DNA from: an uncultured Ruminococcus sp.
Lineage (GTDB): Bacteria > Bacillota > Clostridia > Oscillospirales > Ruminococcaceae
Length of the DNA: 8,290 nt
NCBI GenBank assembly: GCA_945876155.1
Contig: CAMCMW010000050.1
Location: forward strand, 1 to 8,290
Direction: 5' to 3'
Numbering within the stretch: the stretch's first letter is position 1; every line of letters begins with the position of its first letter. The notes under the pieces were generated by a model. It ran no database searches. It was not told the DNA's origin and saw nothing but the letters and a program-made list of their open reading frames with translations. The translations under genes were made by a program, and so were the position numbers. Positions 1-5,553 of this stretch are shown piece after piece.

Positions 1-10
1 GTCTCTTTCT

Positions 11-39
11 ATTATACACTACTTCTGAGGTTTACACAA
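11..39 (-). promoter_or_regulatory. Candidate leftward sigma-A promoter at the window edge
   Basis: On the minus strand TTGTGT (39-34, 3 of 6 consensus bases) is followed after 17 bases by a perfect TATAAT (16-11). It overlaps the last codons and stop of the ribbon-helix-helix gene, so it would drive a gene left of the window. The -35 is weak and there is no downstream context, so the call rests mainly on the -10 and the spacing. Confidence 0.35.
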
Positions 40-353
40 ATTTTGGGGGTGAGTCTGATGTTTATCTGGGTAATGATACTAAGCAGTTCTTCATCAACAG
101 TATCACCGGTTTTTATTCTCTGAAGTTCAGAGCTCACTTCTGCCAGCTCATTTTTCAGAGCTTTATGAATTCTCGGATTACCGTTTACTATTATATCTCG
201 CTGCAAAGCACGGTTAATCAGATAATCCTGTTTGGTATACCCAGACAATTTTACAAAACTGTCAAGCAATTCATTCTCTTCGGGCGACATTCTGAAGGAA
301 ACAGTTTTGCAGCGAAATCGCCCTTTGTTATCAAGTTTTTTTGCTGACATCAT
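12..353 (-). CDS. Ribbon-helix-helix protein, MobC/relaxosome-like
   Basis: A small DNA-binding protein of 112-113 aa. The open frame extends upstream to 464, but the start chosen is the ATG at 353 (or the next codon, 350), because GAGAGGGG lies 5-8 bases before it and the upstream part lies wholly inside the integrase gene. Residues 17-22 (TVSFRM) form the predicted DNA-contacting strand, followed by two helices at about 23-38 and 40-50 (TKQDYLINRAL), the classic ribbon-helix-helix layout. Residues 61-82 look coiled-coil. Proteins of this look sit beside integrases in Firmicute mobile elements and are often labelled plasmid mobilization or MobC-like. Whether it helps a relaxase or represses the integrase operon cannot be told here. 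Its 5' end overlaps the integrase 3' end by 23 bases, suggesting coupled translation. The C-terminal tail (after about residue 97) looks non-conserved and could mark an old junction. Confidence 0.7.
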   Translation of the reverse strand: MMSAKKLDNKGRFRCKTVSFRMSPEENELLDSFVKLSGYTKQDYLINRALQRDIIVNGNPRIHKALKNELAEVSSELQRIKTGDTVDEELLSIITQINIRLTPKICVNLRSSV

Positions 354-1425
354 TTTCACCCCTCTCAATATCCAGTTTATCTGCAATTTCGTTCTGTTTT
401 GTCGGGAACAGGTGTGCATAACGATATGTAATGTCAATGCTTTCATGCCCCATACGGTCAGCAATTGCTACTGCAGAAAACCCCATTTCAATCAGCAGAG
501 AAACGTGTGAATGACGCAAATCATGGATACGAATGCGTTTTAAATTCTGTTCTTTGCACCCTCTGTCCATTTCATGATGAAGATACGATTTACTGATTTC
601 AAAAATACGACTGCTATCTTCTGTTCCGTATAATGAATCAATATATTCTTTCATTTCTTCACAAAGGAAATCGGGCATTGAAATAACCCTGATGCTTTTG
701 GGTGTTTTAGGCTCAGTTATTACATCTTTCCCTTTAAGATATTGGTACGACTTTGTAATTGAAACAGTACCCTTATTAAAATCAAAGTCTTCTTTTGTAA
801 GAGCAAGCAGTTCTCCTAATCTGATGCCACACCAGTAAAGCATTTCAAAGGCATAGAAAGAAATGGGTTTGTCCATCATAGAATCAGCAAATTTTAGGTA
901 TTCCTCTTTTGTCCAGAAAAGCATTTCCTTCGACTTTTCCTTGCCGATATTACCAGCTTTAGCTGCCGGATTATTTTTCAAATCATAAAACCTTACAGCA
1001 AAATTAAATATTGCAGAAAGCTGATTATGTACAGTTTTCAGATATACCGGCGAATAAGATTCTCCATTTTCTTTTTTATATCTCAGCAATTCATTCTGCC
1101 AGGTTATAATATCCTTAGGCTGAATCTCGTTGATTTTTTTGCTGCCGAAAAACGGAAGAATCTTGCTGTCAATAATTGCATTTTTCGTTTGCCAGGTATG
1201 TTCACGAATACGGTTCTTCATTTTGTCCCGATATATCTCTACAAATGCTTCAAATGACATATTCAGGTCTGATGTCTGCTGAAGTAAAAAGTTTCTTTCC
1301 CATTCAGATGCTTCTCTTTTTGTAGCGAAACCACGCTTAAGTTTCTTTCTTCTTATTCCTTTCCAGTCTTCATAATAGAAGGATGCAAACCAGGAATTTT
1401 TCTTGGTATCTTTATATACAGGCAT
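331..1425 (-). CDS. int: Tyrosine recombinase / phage-type integrase
   Basis: Site-specific recombinase of 364 aa expected to integrate and excise the element. Residues 1-50 resemble an arm-type DNA-binding domain (SWFASFYYEDWKGIRRK), 55-155 an SAM-like core-binding domain, and 165-350 the catalytic domain. All catalytic residues are visible: Arg202 in CGIRLGE, Lys240 in EPKTPKS (Lys243 is the alternative), His301 and Arg304 in HDLRHSH, His327 in MGHES, and nucleophile Tyr336 in YRYAHLFP. The length matches Tn916/ICE-type integrases, and the gene appears intact. AAAGGAGGTG precedes the ATG by 5 bases. The preceding HTH gene stops at TAATG, sharing one base with this start, so the two are probably translated together. 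Integrases usually lie near one end of their element, so an attachment site may lie close to or beyond the left edge. None can be identified without the other end. Confidence 0.95.
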   Translation of the reverse strand: MPVYKDTKKNSWFASFYYEDWKGIRRKKLKRGFATKREASEWERNFLLQQTSDLNMSFEAFVEIYRDKMKNRIREHTWQTKNAIIDSKILPFFGSKKINEIQPKDIITWQNELLRYKKENGESYSPVYLKTVHNQLSAIFNFAVRFYDLKNNPAAKAGNIGKEKSKEMLFWTKEEYLKFADSMMDKPISFYAFEMLYWCGIRLGELLALTKEDFDFNKGTVSITKSYQYLKGKDVITEPKTPKSIRVISMPDFLCEEMKEYIDSLYGTEDSSRIFEISKSYLHHEMDRGCKEQNLKRIRIHDLRHSHVSLLIEMGFSAVAIADRMGHESIDITYRYAHLFPTKQNEIADKLDIERGENDVSKKT

Positions 1426-1625
1426 TATCCCACCTCCTTTCTTGTTGTTTCGCCATAGATTTTTTCCTCAAAGTACTTTCTGCTTACACGTCCCGAAATA
1501 GTTATGAAACCTTTTGCAGATAGCTCCTCATTCAGCTTTCGTATCAGTTTATATGCATAAGGCTTGGATATTCCAAGTTCAGCAGCTATTTCGTCCGCTT
1601 TGATGAATAATTTGTTGTTGTTCAT
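1425..1625 (-). CDS. Small helix-turn-helix protein, excisionase-like
   Basis: A 66-aa DNA-binding protein. Residues 8-32 (IKADEIAAELGISKPYAYKL) form a clear MerR/excisionase-type helix-turn-helix, and residues 38-57 (GFITISGRVSRKYFEEKIYG) look like the wing. The size and the position directly before the integrase fit a recombination directionality factor that favours excision, or a small regulator of the integrase. The family match is by pattern only. AGGAGAGG lies 5 bases upstream of the ATG. The stop overlaps the integrase start (TAATG), which suggests fixed stoichiometry through translational coupling. A perfect 12-bp inverted repeat lies about 20 bases upstream of the start and could control this operon. 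Confidence 0.8.
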   Translation of the reverse strand: MNNNKLFIKADEIAAELGISKPYAYKLIRKLNEELSAKGFITISGRVSRKYFEEKIYGETTRKEVG

Positions 1626-1645
1626 AACGACCTCTCCTTTTTTAT

Positions 1646-1679
1646 TTCCGCACAGACCCTATAAAAAGTCTGTGCGGAA
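1646..1679. promoter_or_regulatory. Perfect 12-bp inverted repeat in the xis-int leader
   Basis: Arms 1646-1657 (TTCCGCACAGAC) and 1668-1679 (GTCTGTGCGGAA) pair perfectly around a 10-base A+T-rich loop. On the minus strand it ends about 20 bases before the start of the HTH gene, just before its Shine-Dalgarno. There is no U-run on either side of the kind expected of an intrinsic terminator. An operator or integrase/excisionase binding site, or an mRNA hairpin limiting translation, fits better. It could also end transcription coming from the translocase gene. Confidence 0.55.
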
Positions 1680-1700
1680 TTATATTTACCTGATATTATA

Positions 1701-1730
1701 ATAATATAATATACAAGTTATTTTTGTTGA
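1701..1730 (-). promoter_or_regulatory. Candidate promoter for the HTH-integrase operon
   Basis: On the minus strand TCAACA (1730-1725, 4 of 6) and TATTAT (1706-1701, 5 of 6) are 18 bases apart in very A+T-rich DNA. Because the region is so A+T-rich the match has modest weight. Transcription would start before the inverted repeat at 1646-1679, placing that hairpin in the leader. Confidence 0.3.
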
Positions 1731-1754
1731 TTTACTCTGAGCCGGATTCTGACG

Positions 1755-1771
1755 AACGGAACAAGTCCGTT
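1755..1771. other. Short inverted repeat after the translocase gene
   Basis: AACGGA and TCCGTT pair (6 bp) around ACAAG, about 25 bases past the translocase stop. No U-run follows, so it is a poor terminator. The overlapping ACGAACGGA (1752-1760) resembles the AACGAACGAAT repeats at 3311-3337. Confidence 0.3.
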
Positions 1772-1796
1772 GATGGCAAGATATCTGATAAAGTAT

Positions 1797-3206
1797 TCAT
1801 TTTTGCTGAATACGCTTGCTTATAGCTTCGGAAACTGTTTCACCTGAGTAACCGTACTTAGAAAGAAATTCCAGTATTTCGTCAGAAATATCATCAATGC
1901 AGTTCGGAATGACATTTCTGGCTTGTTTGGAATTCTGTTCGGAAACGATATTCTTATTGCATAGCCTGCAAATAATATCTTTAGACCTGTTTCCTATGTG
2001 GAATTTATTACTCAATTTATTTGCTGACACTGTTTGCTGGGATAATGTCCACATTATAATCTCAGCAAACTCTTTGTTTAAGGTGTCATCGAGTATAACA
2101 TCAGTAACAGCAAAATCACAGGGATTATCAGACTGCATTTCGGGAATAACAAACTTGTTACTCATATCATGCTTGGAGTCTTTTACACGCGAAATTGCGC
2201 TTTCAAGTTCTTCAGTTTCGGCATATGCGCCCTGAATACGCACCGGAGCCGGACAATCTGCAGAAACATACAGCATTGAACCTTTTCCCTGAAGATTTTC
2301 AGCACCTGACTGCCCGATAATCGCTTGTGATGAATAGTGATTATGACAACGAAAAGCCACACTGGCAGTAATATTGTCAGAAGCAATTTTTAGGTTCTCT
2401 TTTGTCGGGTCCTGTGTTCCGATTACAACATGTATCTTTGCATGACGTCCGCGTCTGAGAAGATTAGCCATAGCGTTTGAAAACTTCTGAAAAAGTTTCT
2501 TATCAATATTGCTTAATAATGAAGCAATCTCATCTATAACTAAAATTATTGCAGGAAGTTCATCCCGTTCATTAGATGTCAATTTTATTCTTCGTTCCAT
2601 TTCCTTAACTATCTCTCCGGCAACATAGACGCCTGTGATTTCATCCTTTACAATAGGATGTGACAAATGTTGAATCCCCTCAAATATGTCAAGGTCATTG
2701 GCTCCGATGTCCAGAATGACTATATTTACATTCTGTGATGGATTTTTCCATATTGCACTTAGTATTAAATTCTTCAAAGCAACACTTTTTCCCATACCTG
2801 TTGCTCCACCGTAGAGAATATGCGGCAATTCAGCAAGATCCGCCAGAAAAGGTTTGTGAACTATATCATAACCTAATACAACAGGAATCTGCATTTCAGT
2901 TTCTCTGAAAGCCTGTGACTCTAATATCGGCATCAGACTGTTATCACCATTCGGATAAAGCGACATCAGCAGATACCTTTGCTCTTCAATTTGCCAAAGC
3001 TCAAATACACTACACTGCAGGCAGGCTTTTATATCTTCCATACAACCATTTACATGCTTAACCTTTGTTCCGGATTTGAGCCTTATTTTAAAAACAATAA
3101 ATTCACTGTTTCCTGACGGAATTGTTCCACACGGATTAACTTTCACAAAAACCTTGTGACATTCAAACTCATATTCAAGTAATTCAGCTAACTTCTTGAT
3201 GTTCAT
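1797..3206 (-). CDS. FtsK/SpoIIIE-type DNA translocase with gamma-like domain
   Basis: A 469-aa ATPase expected to pump double-stranded DNA or act as a coupling protein. In the 470-residue numbering that includes an upstream TTG, Walker A is GATGMGKS at 135-142, Walker B is ILVIDEIA with Asp226-Glu227, and GTQDPTKENL at 264-273 followed by SGAENLQGKGSMLY at 301-314 is diagnostic of the FtsK/SpoIIIE motor. Residues about 375-435 (SANKLSNKFHIGNRSKDIIC) match the FtsK gamma winged helix, which reads DNA orientation sequences. The N-terminal 110 residues are soluble; no membrane segment is visible, unlike cellular FtsK/SpoIIIE, so a membrane partner may be needed. ATG at 3206 is preferred over TTG at 3209 because AGGAGG then lies 8 bases away. 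It resembles Tn916 Orf21 in length, but the gamma-like end also recalls TraB of actinomycete elements. Confidence 0.9.
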   Translation of the reverse strand: MNIKKLAELLEYEFECHKVFVKVNPCGTIPSGNSEFIVFKIRLKSGTKVKHVNGCMEDIKACLQCSVFELWQIEEQRYLLMSLYPNGDNSLMPILESQAFRETEMQIPVVLGYDIVHKPFLADLAELPHILYGGATGMGKSVALKNLILSAIWKNPSQNVNIVILDIGANDLDIFEGIQHLSHPIVKDEITGVYVAGEIVKEMERRIKLTSNERDELPAIILVIDEIASLLSNIDKKLFQKFSNAMANLLRRGRHAKIHVVIGTQDPTKENLKIASDNITASVAFRCHNHYSSQAIIGQSGAENLQGKGSMLYVSADCPAPVRIQGAYAETEELESAISRVKDSKHDMSNKFVIPEMQSDNPCDFAVTDVILDDTLNKEFAEIIMWTLSQQTVSANKLSNKFHIGNRSKDIICRLCNKNIVSEQNSKQARNVIPNCIDDISDEILEFLSKYGYSGETVSEAISKRIQQK

Positions 3207-3233
3207 CAATATATCCTCCTTGAAAAGCGTTGC

Positions 3234-3337
3234 TTCGTTCGTTCAATGCAGAGAGCGTGTGTATTTATTGTGTAAATCGCTAAATAATACACATACCATA
3301 CACACATTCAAACGAACGAATGAAGGAACGAACGAAT
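3234..3337. repeat. Nested inverted and direct repeats upstream of the translocase gene
   Basis: Two direct copies of AACGAACGAAT (3311-3321 and 3327-3337) face an inverted copy TTCGTTCGTT at 3234-3243. Inside these lie a perfect 8-bp pair, GTGTGTAT (3257-3264) with ATACACAC (3298-3305), then TATTTA (3262-3267) with TAAATA (3281-3286), and TGTGTA (3269-3274) with TACACA (3288-3293). The layout resembles an operator cluster, a plasmid-type origin, an oriT, or a translocase-recognition (clt-like) locus. Which of these it is cannot be decided from the window. Confidence 0.7.
3284..3311 (-). promoter_or_regulatory. Candidate promoter for the translocase gene
   Basis: On the minus strand TTGAAT (3311-3306, 4 of 6) and TATTAT (3289-3284, 5 of 6) are separated by 16 bases. 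The -35 overlaps the end of an AACGAACGAA repeat, and the -10 lies within the nested dyads, so a repeat-binding protein could block it. The leader to the ATG at 3206 would be about 70 bases. Confidence 0.4.
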
Positions 3338-3348
3338 AACCCTTAAAC

Positions 3349-3376
3349 CAGAGTATGATACTACTGCCATACTCTG
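3349..3376 (-). terminator. Hairpin after the lysine-rich gene, probable terminator
   Basis: Perfect 9-bp arms CAGAGTATG (3349-3357) and CATACTCTG (3368-3376) enclose a 10-base loop, 10 bases past the stop of the lysine-rich gene. On the minus strand the stem is preceded by AAACAG and followed by GTTTAA, so pairing can extend past a 2-base bulge. The U-run is short, so efficiency is uncertain. Confidence 0.5.
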
Positions 3377-3385
3377 CTGTTTTAC

Positions 3386-3763
3386 TTAATTGATGTCTTC
3401 ATAAGGAACGTCAATAAACGGCTTATTTTCAACTTGTCTTCGAATGCTGCCATGAGAGTTCTGATTGTTCTGATAGTTCTGAGATATGAAATCCAGAACA
3501 ATCATCTTCATGAAGTTATCCAGATTCTCAGCTGTTAAGCCGCACTCACTCTCTTTATACTTTTTACGGTATTTTTTTTCGAGCTTTTTCTCAACACTTT
3601 TCCTGAGCTTCTTCATACGCTTTTTTTCAAGCTTTTTCAGCTTCTTTTTTCTTTTCTTCTTTGCCTTCTTATGTTTTTTGCACTCCTTGTACTCACGGAA
3701 CAGAGTTTTTTCAATCTCTTCGCCTAAAAAATCAGTATTGCTGGAATATACATCTCTTGACAT
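3386..3763 (-). CDS. Lysine-rich hypothetical protein
   Basis: Not recognised. The start is set at the ATG at 3763 because AGGAGG lies exactly 8 bases before it. The frame also has an ATG at 3787, but that one has no ribosome binding site and the AGGAGG would fall inside the coding sequence. The 125-aa product has an acidic N-terminus, then a lysine-rich block at about residues 25-70 with roughly 25 lysines and 4 arginines (KKAKKKRKKKLKKLEKKRMK), probably one long basic helix. The C-terminus is polar and Asn/Gln-rich (QNYQNNQNSHGSIRRQ). Such a block would bind nucleic acid, so a DNA-coating or accessory transfer role is possible, but this is inference. It lies 20 bases after the 63-aa gene and probably shares its promoter. 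A 9-bp hairpin follows the stop. Confidence 0.65.
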   Translation of the reverse strand: MSRDVYSSNTDFLGEEIEKTLFREYKECKKHKKAKKKRKKKLKKLEKKRMKKLRKSVEKKLEKKYRKKYKESECGLTAENLDNFMKMIVLDFISQNYQNNQNSHGSIRRQVENKPFIDVPYEDIN

Positions 3764-3783
3764 AGTCTTGTCCTCCTGTTTTT

Positions 3784-3975
3784 TCATGTTAAGCTTGACT
3801 TCTCATATGAGCTTCTGCTTCCGTCAGTTAGTTTTCCTTTATAAGCTTCAGAAAAACTGTCAACTGAGTAATGCTCAGGAAGCTCCCGTATTCCGTTCGT
3901 TTCAAAGTCTTTCGGACCGTAATAGTGTCCGTTCTTCTTGCAGCAGCCTTTCGGCTGAATTACTGGTGTTACCAT
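3784..3975 (-). CDS. 63-aa protein sharing its N-terminus with the truncated ATPase gene
   Basis: The start is the ATG at 3975 (MVTPVIQPKGCCKKNGHYYG), preceded by AAGGAG at a 9-base spacing. The longer open frame to 4095 crosses the promoter and is rejected. Residues 1-43 are nearly the same as the start of the gene at 6411-7085: MVTPVI, a Cys-Cys pair, KNGHYYGPK, FETNG and YSV are shared. The two proteins then diverge, and this one ends at residue 63 (SSYEKSSLT). It may be a degraded duplicate of the ATPase gene or a short gene made of a shared leader module. Having a good promoter and ribosome site and lying just before the lysine-rich gene, it is probably still expressed. No function is assigned. 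Confidence 0.5.
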   Translation of the reverse strand: MVTPVIQPKGCCKKNGHYYGPKDFETNGIRELPEHYSVDSFSEAYKGKLTDGSRSSYEKSSLT

Positions 3976-4110
3976 TTTTTCAAACTCCTTTTTAATATTT
4001 GAAAAACTACTTTTCAAGTGCGCACATAAAAAGTTTGTTTGACATGAGTCCATTATATCATGCATAATAATGGAATGTAAATAGATTTTAACCATTCAAT
4101 GTTCTACGAA
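3848..4110. repeat. Segmental duplication, left copy
   Basis: Matches 6958-7219 throughout with scattered substitutions and one indel. Bases 3957-4062 are identical to 7067-7172 (106 bases). The copy contains the 5' part of the 63-aa gene, both opposed promoters and part of the rightward leader. The homology resumes at 4290-4330, after the inserted MITE-like element, and includes the first codons of the rightward gene. Confidence 0.9.
4039..4081. promoter_or_regulatory. Overlapping opposed promoters, left copy
   Basis: On the minus strand TTTACA (4081-4076) and TATAAT (4057-4052) are 18 bases apart and drive the 63-aa and lysine-rich genes. On the plus strand TTGACA (4039-4044) and CATAAT (4063-4068) are 18 bases apart and point to the broken rightward gene. 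The minus -10 lies within the plus spacer, so the two cannot be occupied together. A perfect 8-bp dyad, TCCATTAT (4049-4056) with ATAATGGA (4067-4074), overlaps both and is operator-like. Confidence 0.65.
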
Positions 4111-4115
4111 TTTAA

Positions 4116-4285
4116 GGCAACACAGCACAATTAGCAGCTGACGCTTTTGCCGCACATCTGCTTGCGGATTTTCCGTCTTATTACACAAAATCTCTTAACA
4201 TACGCCAGTGTGCCTGCAAATTTTTATGCGATCTGACAAGAAATCTGACTGCGCATCTGTATAGCAATAATTATGCGGTATTACC
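4116..4285. mobile_element. 170-bp MITE-like element flanked by TTAA
   Basis: A non-coding insert that interrupts the left duplication copy. TTAA flanks both ends (4112-4115 and 4286-4289). The inner ends GGCAACACAGCACAATTA and, on the other strand, GGTAATACCGCATAATTA match at 14 of 18 positions as terminal inverted repeats. The right copy of the duplication reads straight through the site as TTGAAA (7220-7225), an empty site with one mismatch to TTTAAA, which implies TTAA target duplication. No gene lies inside, so it would have been mobilised in trans by an unknown transposase. Confidence 0.75.
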
Positions 4286-4313
4286 TTAAATGAAAAAAGG
4301 GGATGTAATATCT

Positions 4314-4337
4314 GTGAACTTTCGAAAAACGTTGTAA
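4314..4337 (+). pseudogene. Stub of a paralogue of the 331-aa rightward gene
   Basis: The leader at 4290-4313 and the codons GTG-AAC-TTT-CGA-AAA-ACG match those of the gene at 7248 (MNFRKT). After MNFRKTL a TAA stop follows at once, and IS256-like sequence begins at about 4342. The ATG of the intact gene is GTG here. Only about 20 bases of coding sequence survive. Confidence 0.7.
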
Positions 4338-4341
4338 TTAA

Positions 4342-4834
4342 GTTGTTCATCAGATAAGAAACAGCTGCAAGTTTGTACCCTACAAGGACAGAAAAGCAGT
4401 GTGCGCAGACCTTAAGAAAATCCTACGGCTCAGTAAACCTTGATGATGCTGAATACGCCAAAGAAGAGTTCAGTGAGAAGTGAGACAAGAAATATCCGAA
4501 CATCATAAAATCCTGGGACAAAAGCTGGATGAAACTGACAACATTTTTCGAATATCCACAGGATATGCGTAAGATAATATATACAACAAATGCAGTTGAA
4601 AGTTTCCACAGAAAGGAAAGAAAACTCACGAAATCAAAGTCAATTTTTCCGACAGATAATTTCATTCGCAAGGTCAATTATATGAGCGTGAAGGAAGTTT
4701 CAAAGAAATGGACTGTGCCAGTTAGAGACTGGGGTCTTGCGTACTCGCAGTTTGTGATTTTCTTTGAGAATAGTTTAGCAGCCTGGCGGCTGTTGAGGAC
4801 GCTGACCTCAAACTCCCGAGGTTTATCCGCTTGA
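4342..4834 (+). pseudogene. IS256-family (Mutator type) transposase remnant
   Basis: The C-terminal part of a DDE transposase. From 4342 one frame reads VVHQIRNSCKFVPYKDRK then VCADLKKIL. Homology shifts frame near 4415-4430, continues as DDAEYAKEEFSEK, meets a TGA at 4493-4495, then resumes as KKYPNIIKSWDKSWMKLTTF, RKIIYTTNAVESFHR and SKKWTVPVRDWG. These are hallmark IS256 segments; the Glu of NAVESFHR is the expected third catalytic acid. The N-terminal two-thirds with the two Asp residues are missing, so it is inactive. Homology fades near 4780 (VIFFENSL); the rest of the frame to 4834 is unrelated and partly belongs to the following repeat. No IS ends were identified. Confidence 0.85.
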
Positions 4835-4844
4835 AAGATACCGT

Positions 4845-4980
4845 CGTGCAGATGAGATGTCAGACATATCGGCAGATTGCATAAATAGCTCGCAGGCATA
4901 CTGACGTATGTCAAGATTTTTTTTGATACGACGAAAAATCTGACTGCGCATTGGTACGACAATAATTATGCGGTATTGCC
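4845..4980. mobile_element. Second MITE-like copy, inverted and partly decayed
   Basis: The right end (CAATAATTATGCGGTATT at 4960-4977, then GCC and TTAA at 4981-4984) has the same terminal sequence as the element at 4116-4285. The middle, CGCAGGCATACTGACGTATG (about 4890-4909), matches the reverse complement of 4190-4235, so the copy is inverted relative to the first. The left end is decayed and its limit is uncertain. It separates the IS256 remnant from the ISAs1 fragment. Confidence 0.6.
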
Positions 4981-4984
4981 TTAA

Positions 4985-5399
4985 TTTACGATATTTTCAG
5001 AACTACTGTTACATCCAGACCATAAGCTGGCTAAGCAACAAAGAGAAATGGAAAGGAATAAAAAGCATAGGTATGGTCATACGCACCCATAATGGAGTTA
5101 CTGAAAGAAGATACTACATATCAAGCCTTAATCCTGATATTAAAACTTTTTCACGTGCTGTAAGGGGGCACTGGTCAGTAGAGTCTATGCACTGTCAGCT
5201 TGATGTTACATTCAAAGAAGATAAGAATCATACAATTGATAAAATTGCTGCTGAAAATCAGAATATTATTCGAAAATGGTGTCTTACAGCACTAAAACAG
5301 GCAGTTTTTATGAATGGAAAAGTAAAATCAATGAGACAGAAACGCATGGTTGTATCTTTTAGTCCCATTAAATACCTTGATTATGTACTTTCTCTTTAA
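4985..5399 (+). pseudogene. ISAs1-family transposase, C-terminal fragment
   Basis: About 135 codons of an ISAs1 (H-repeat) type transposase. Recognisable stretches are QTISWLSNKEKWKGIKSIGM, YYISSLNPD and RAVRGHWSVESMHCQLDVTF, followed by KEDKNHTIDKIAAEN. The Glu at 5181-5183 in HWSVES is the expected third catalytic acid of the DDE set. The first two acids and the whole N-terminal two-thirds are missing. The fragment begins right after the TTAA at the end of the inverted MITE-like repeat, so the frame's only ATG (4968) lies in that repeat and is not a real start. The natural C-terminus and stop appear preserved. The fragment alone cannot transpose. Confidence 0.85.
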
Positions 5400-5483
5400 T
5401 AAGTTACAAAACGATTACAAAAGCTCTTCTGCTGGAACGGATAGGTATTCATGCGTATGGTCTGCTGTTACATCTTTAAATGC

Positions 5484-5512
5484 TTGCAAAAATTAAAAGC
5501 GTATGATATAAT
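5484..5512 (+). promoter_or_regulatory. Promoter of the Rpn-family gene
   Basis: TTGCAA (5484-5489) and a perfect TATAAT (5507-5512) are separated by 17 bases, with the -10 about 40 bases before the GTG start. The sequence ATGATATAAT around the -10 recurs at 8235-8244 at the right edge. Confidence 0.7.
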
Positions 5513-5553
5513 TAGATTGAATAAACACAGTATACCAGAAAGGCGGCGGTATC

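Noticed and set aside
1..60. Attachment site at the left edge
   Set aside because: The integrase position makes one likely nearby, but no tRNA end or second copy of a core sequence is visible, so no site can be supported.
354..464. N-terminal extension of the RHH protein frame (start at 464)
   Set aside because: It lies wholly inside the integrase gene and has no ribosome site. GAGAGGGG before 353/350 marks the real start.
1897..2235. Plus-strand frame of 112 aa
   Set aside because: Antisense shadow of the translocase gene, with no ribosome site or family resemblance.
2183..2386. Minus-strand frame of 67 aa
   Set aside because: Out-of-frame shadow inside the translocase motor region, whose motifs are all in the other frame.
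3234..3337. CRISPR array
   Set aside because: Repeat units are 10-11 bp, few, irregularly spaced and partly inverted. No cas genes are visible.
3486..3995. Plus-strand frame of 169 aa rich in Phe and Ser
   Set aside because: It is the antisense of the lysine-rich gene (AAG/AAA read as CTT/TTT) and of the 63-aa gene. It has no ribosome site.
4423..4962. Two minus-strand frames of 84 and 94 aa opposite the IS256 remnant and the second MITE-like copy
   Set aside because: The IS256 homology is on the plus strand. These frames have no ribosome site and cross the repeat borders.
4968..4984. ATG at 4968 as a start for the ISAs1 fragment
   Set aside because: It lies in the terminal repeat of the MITE-like element. 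The family resemblance begins only after the TTAA.
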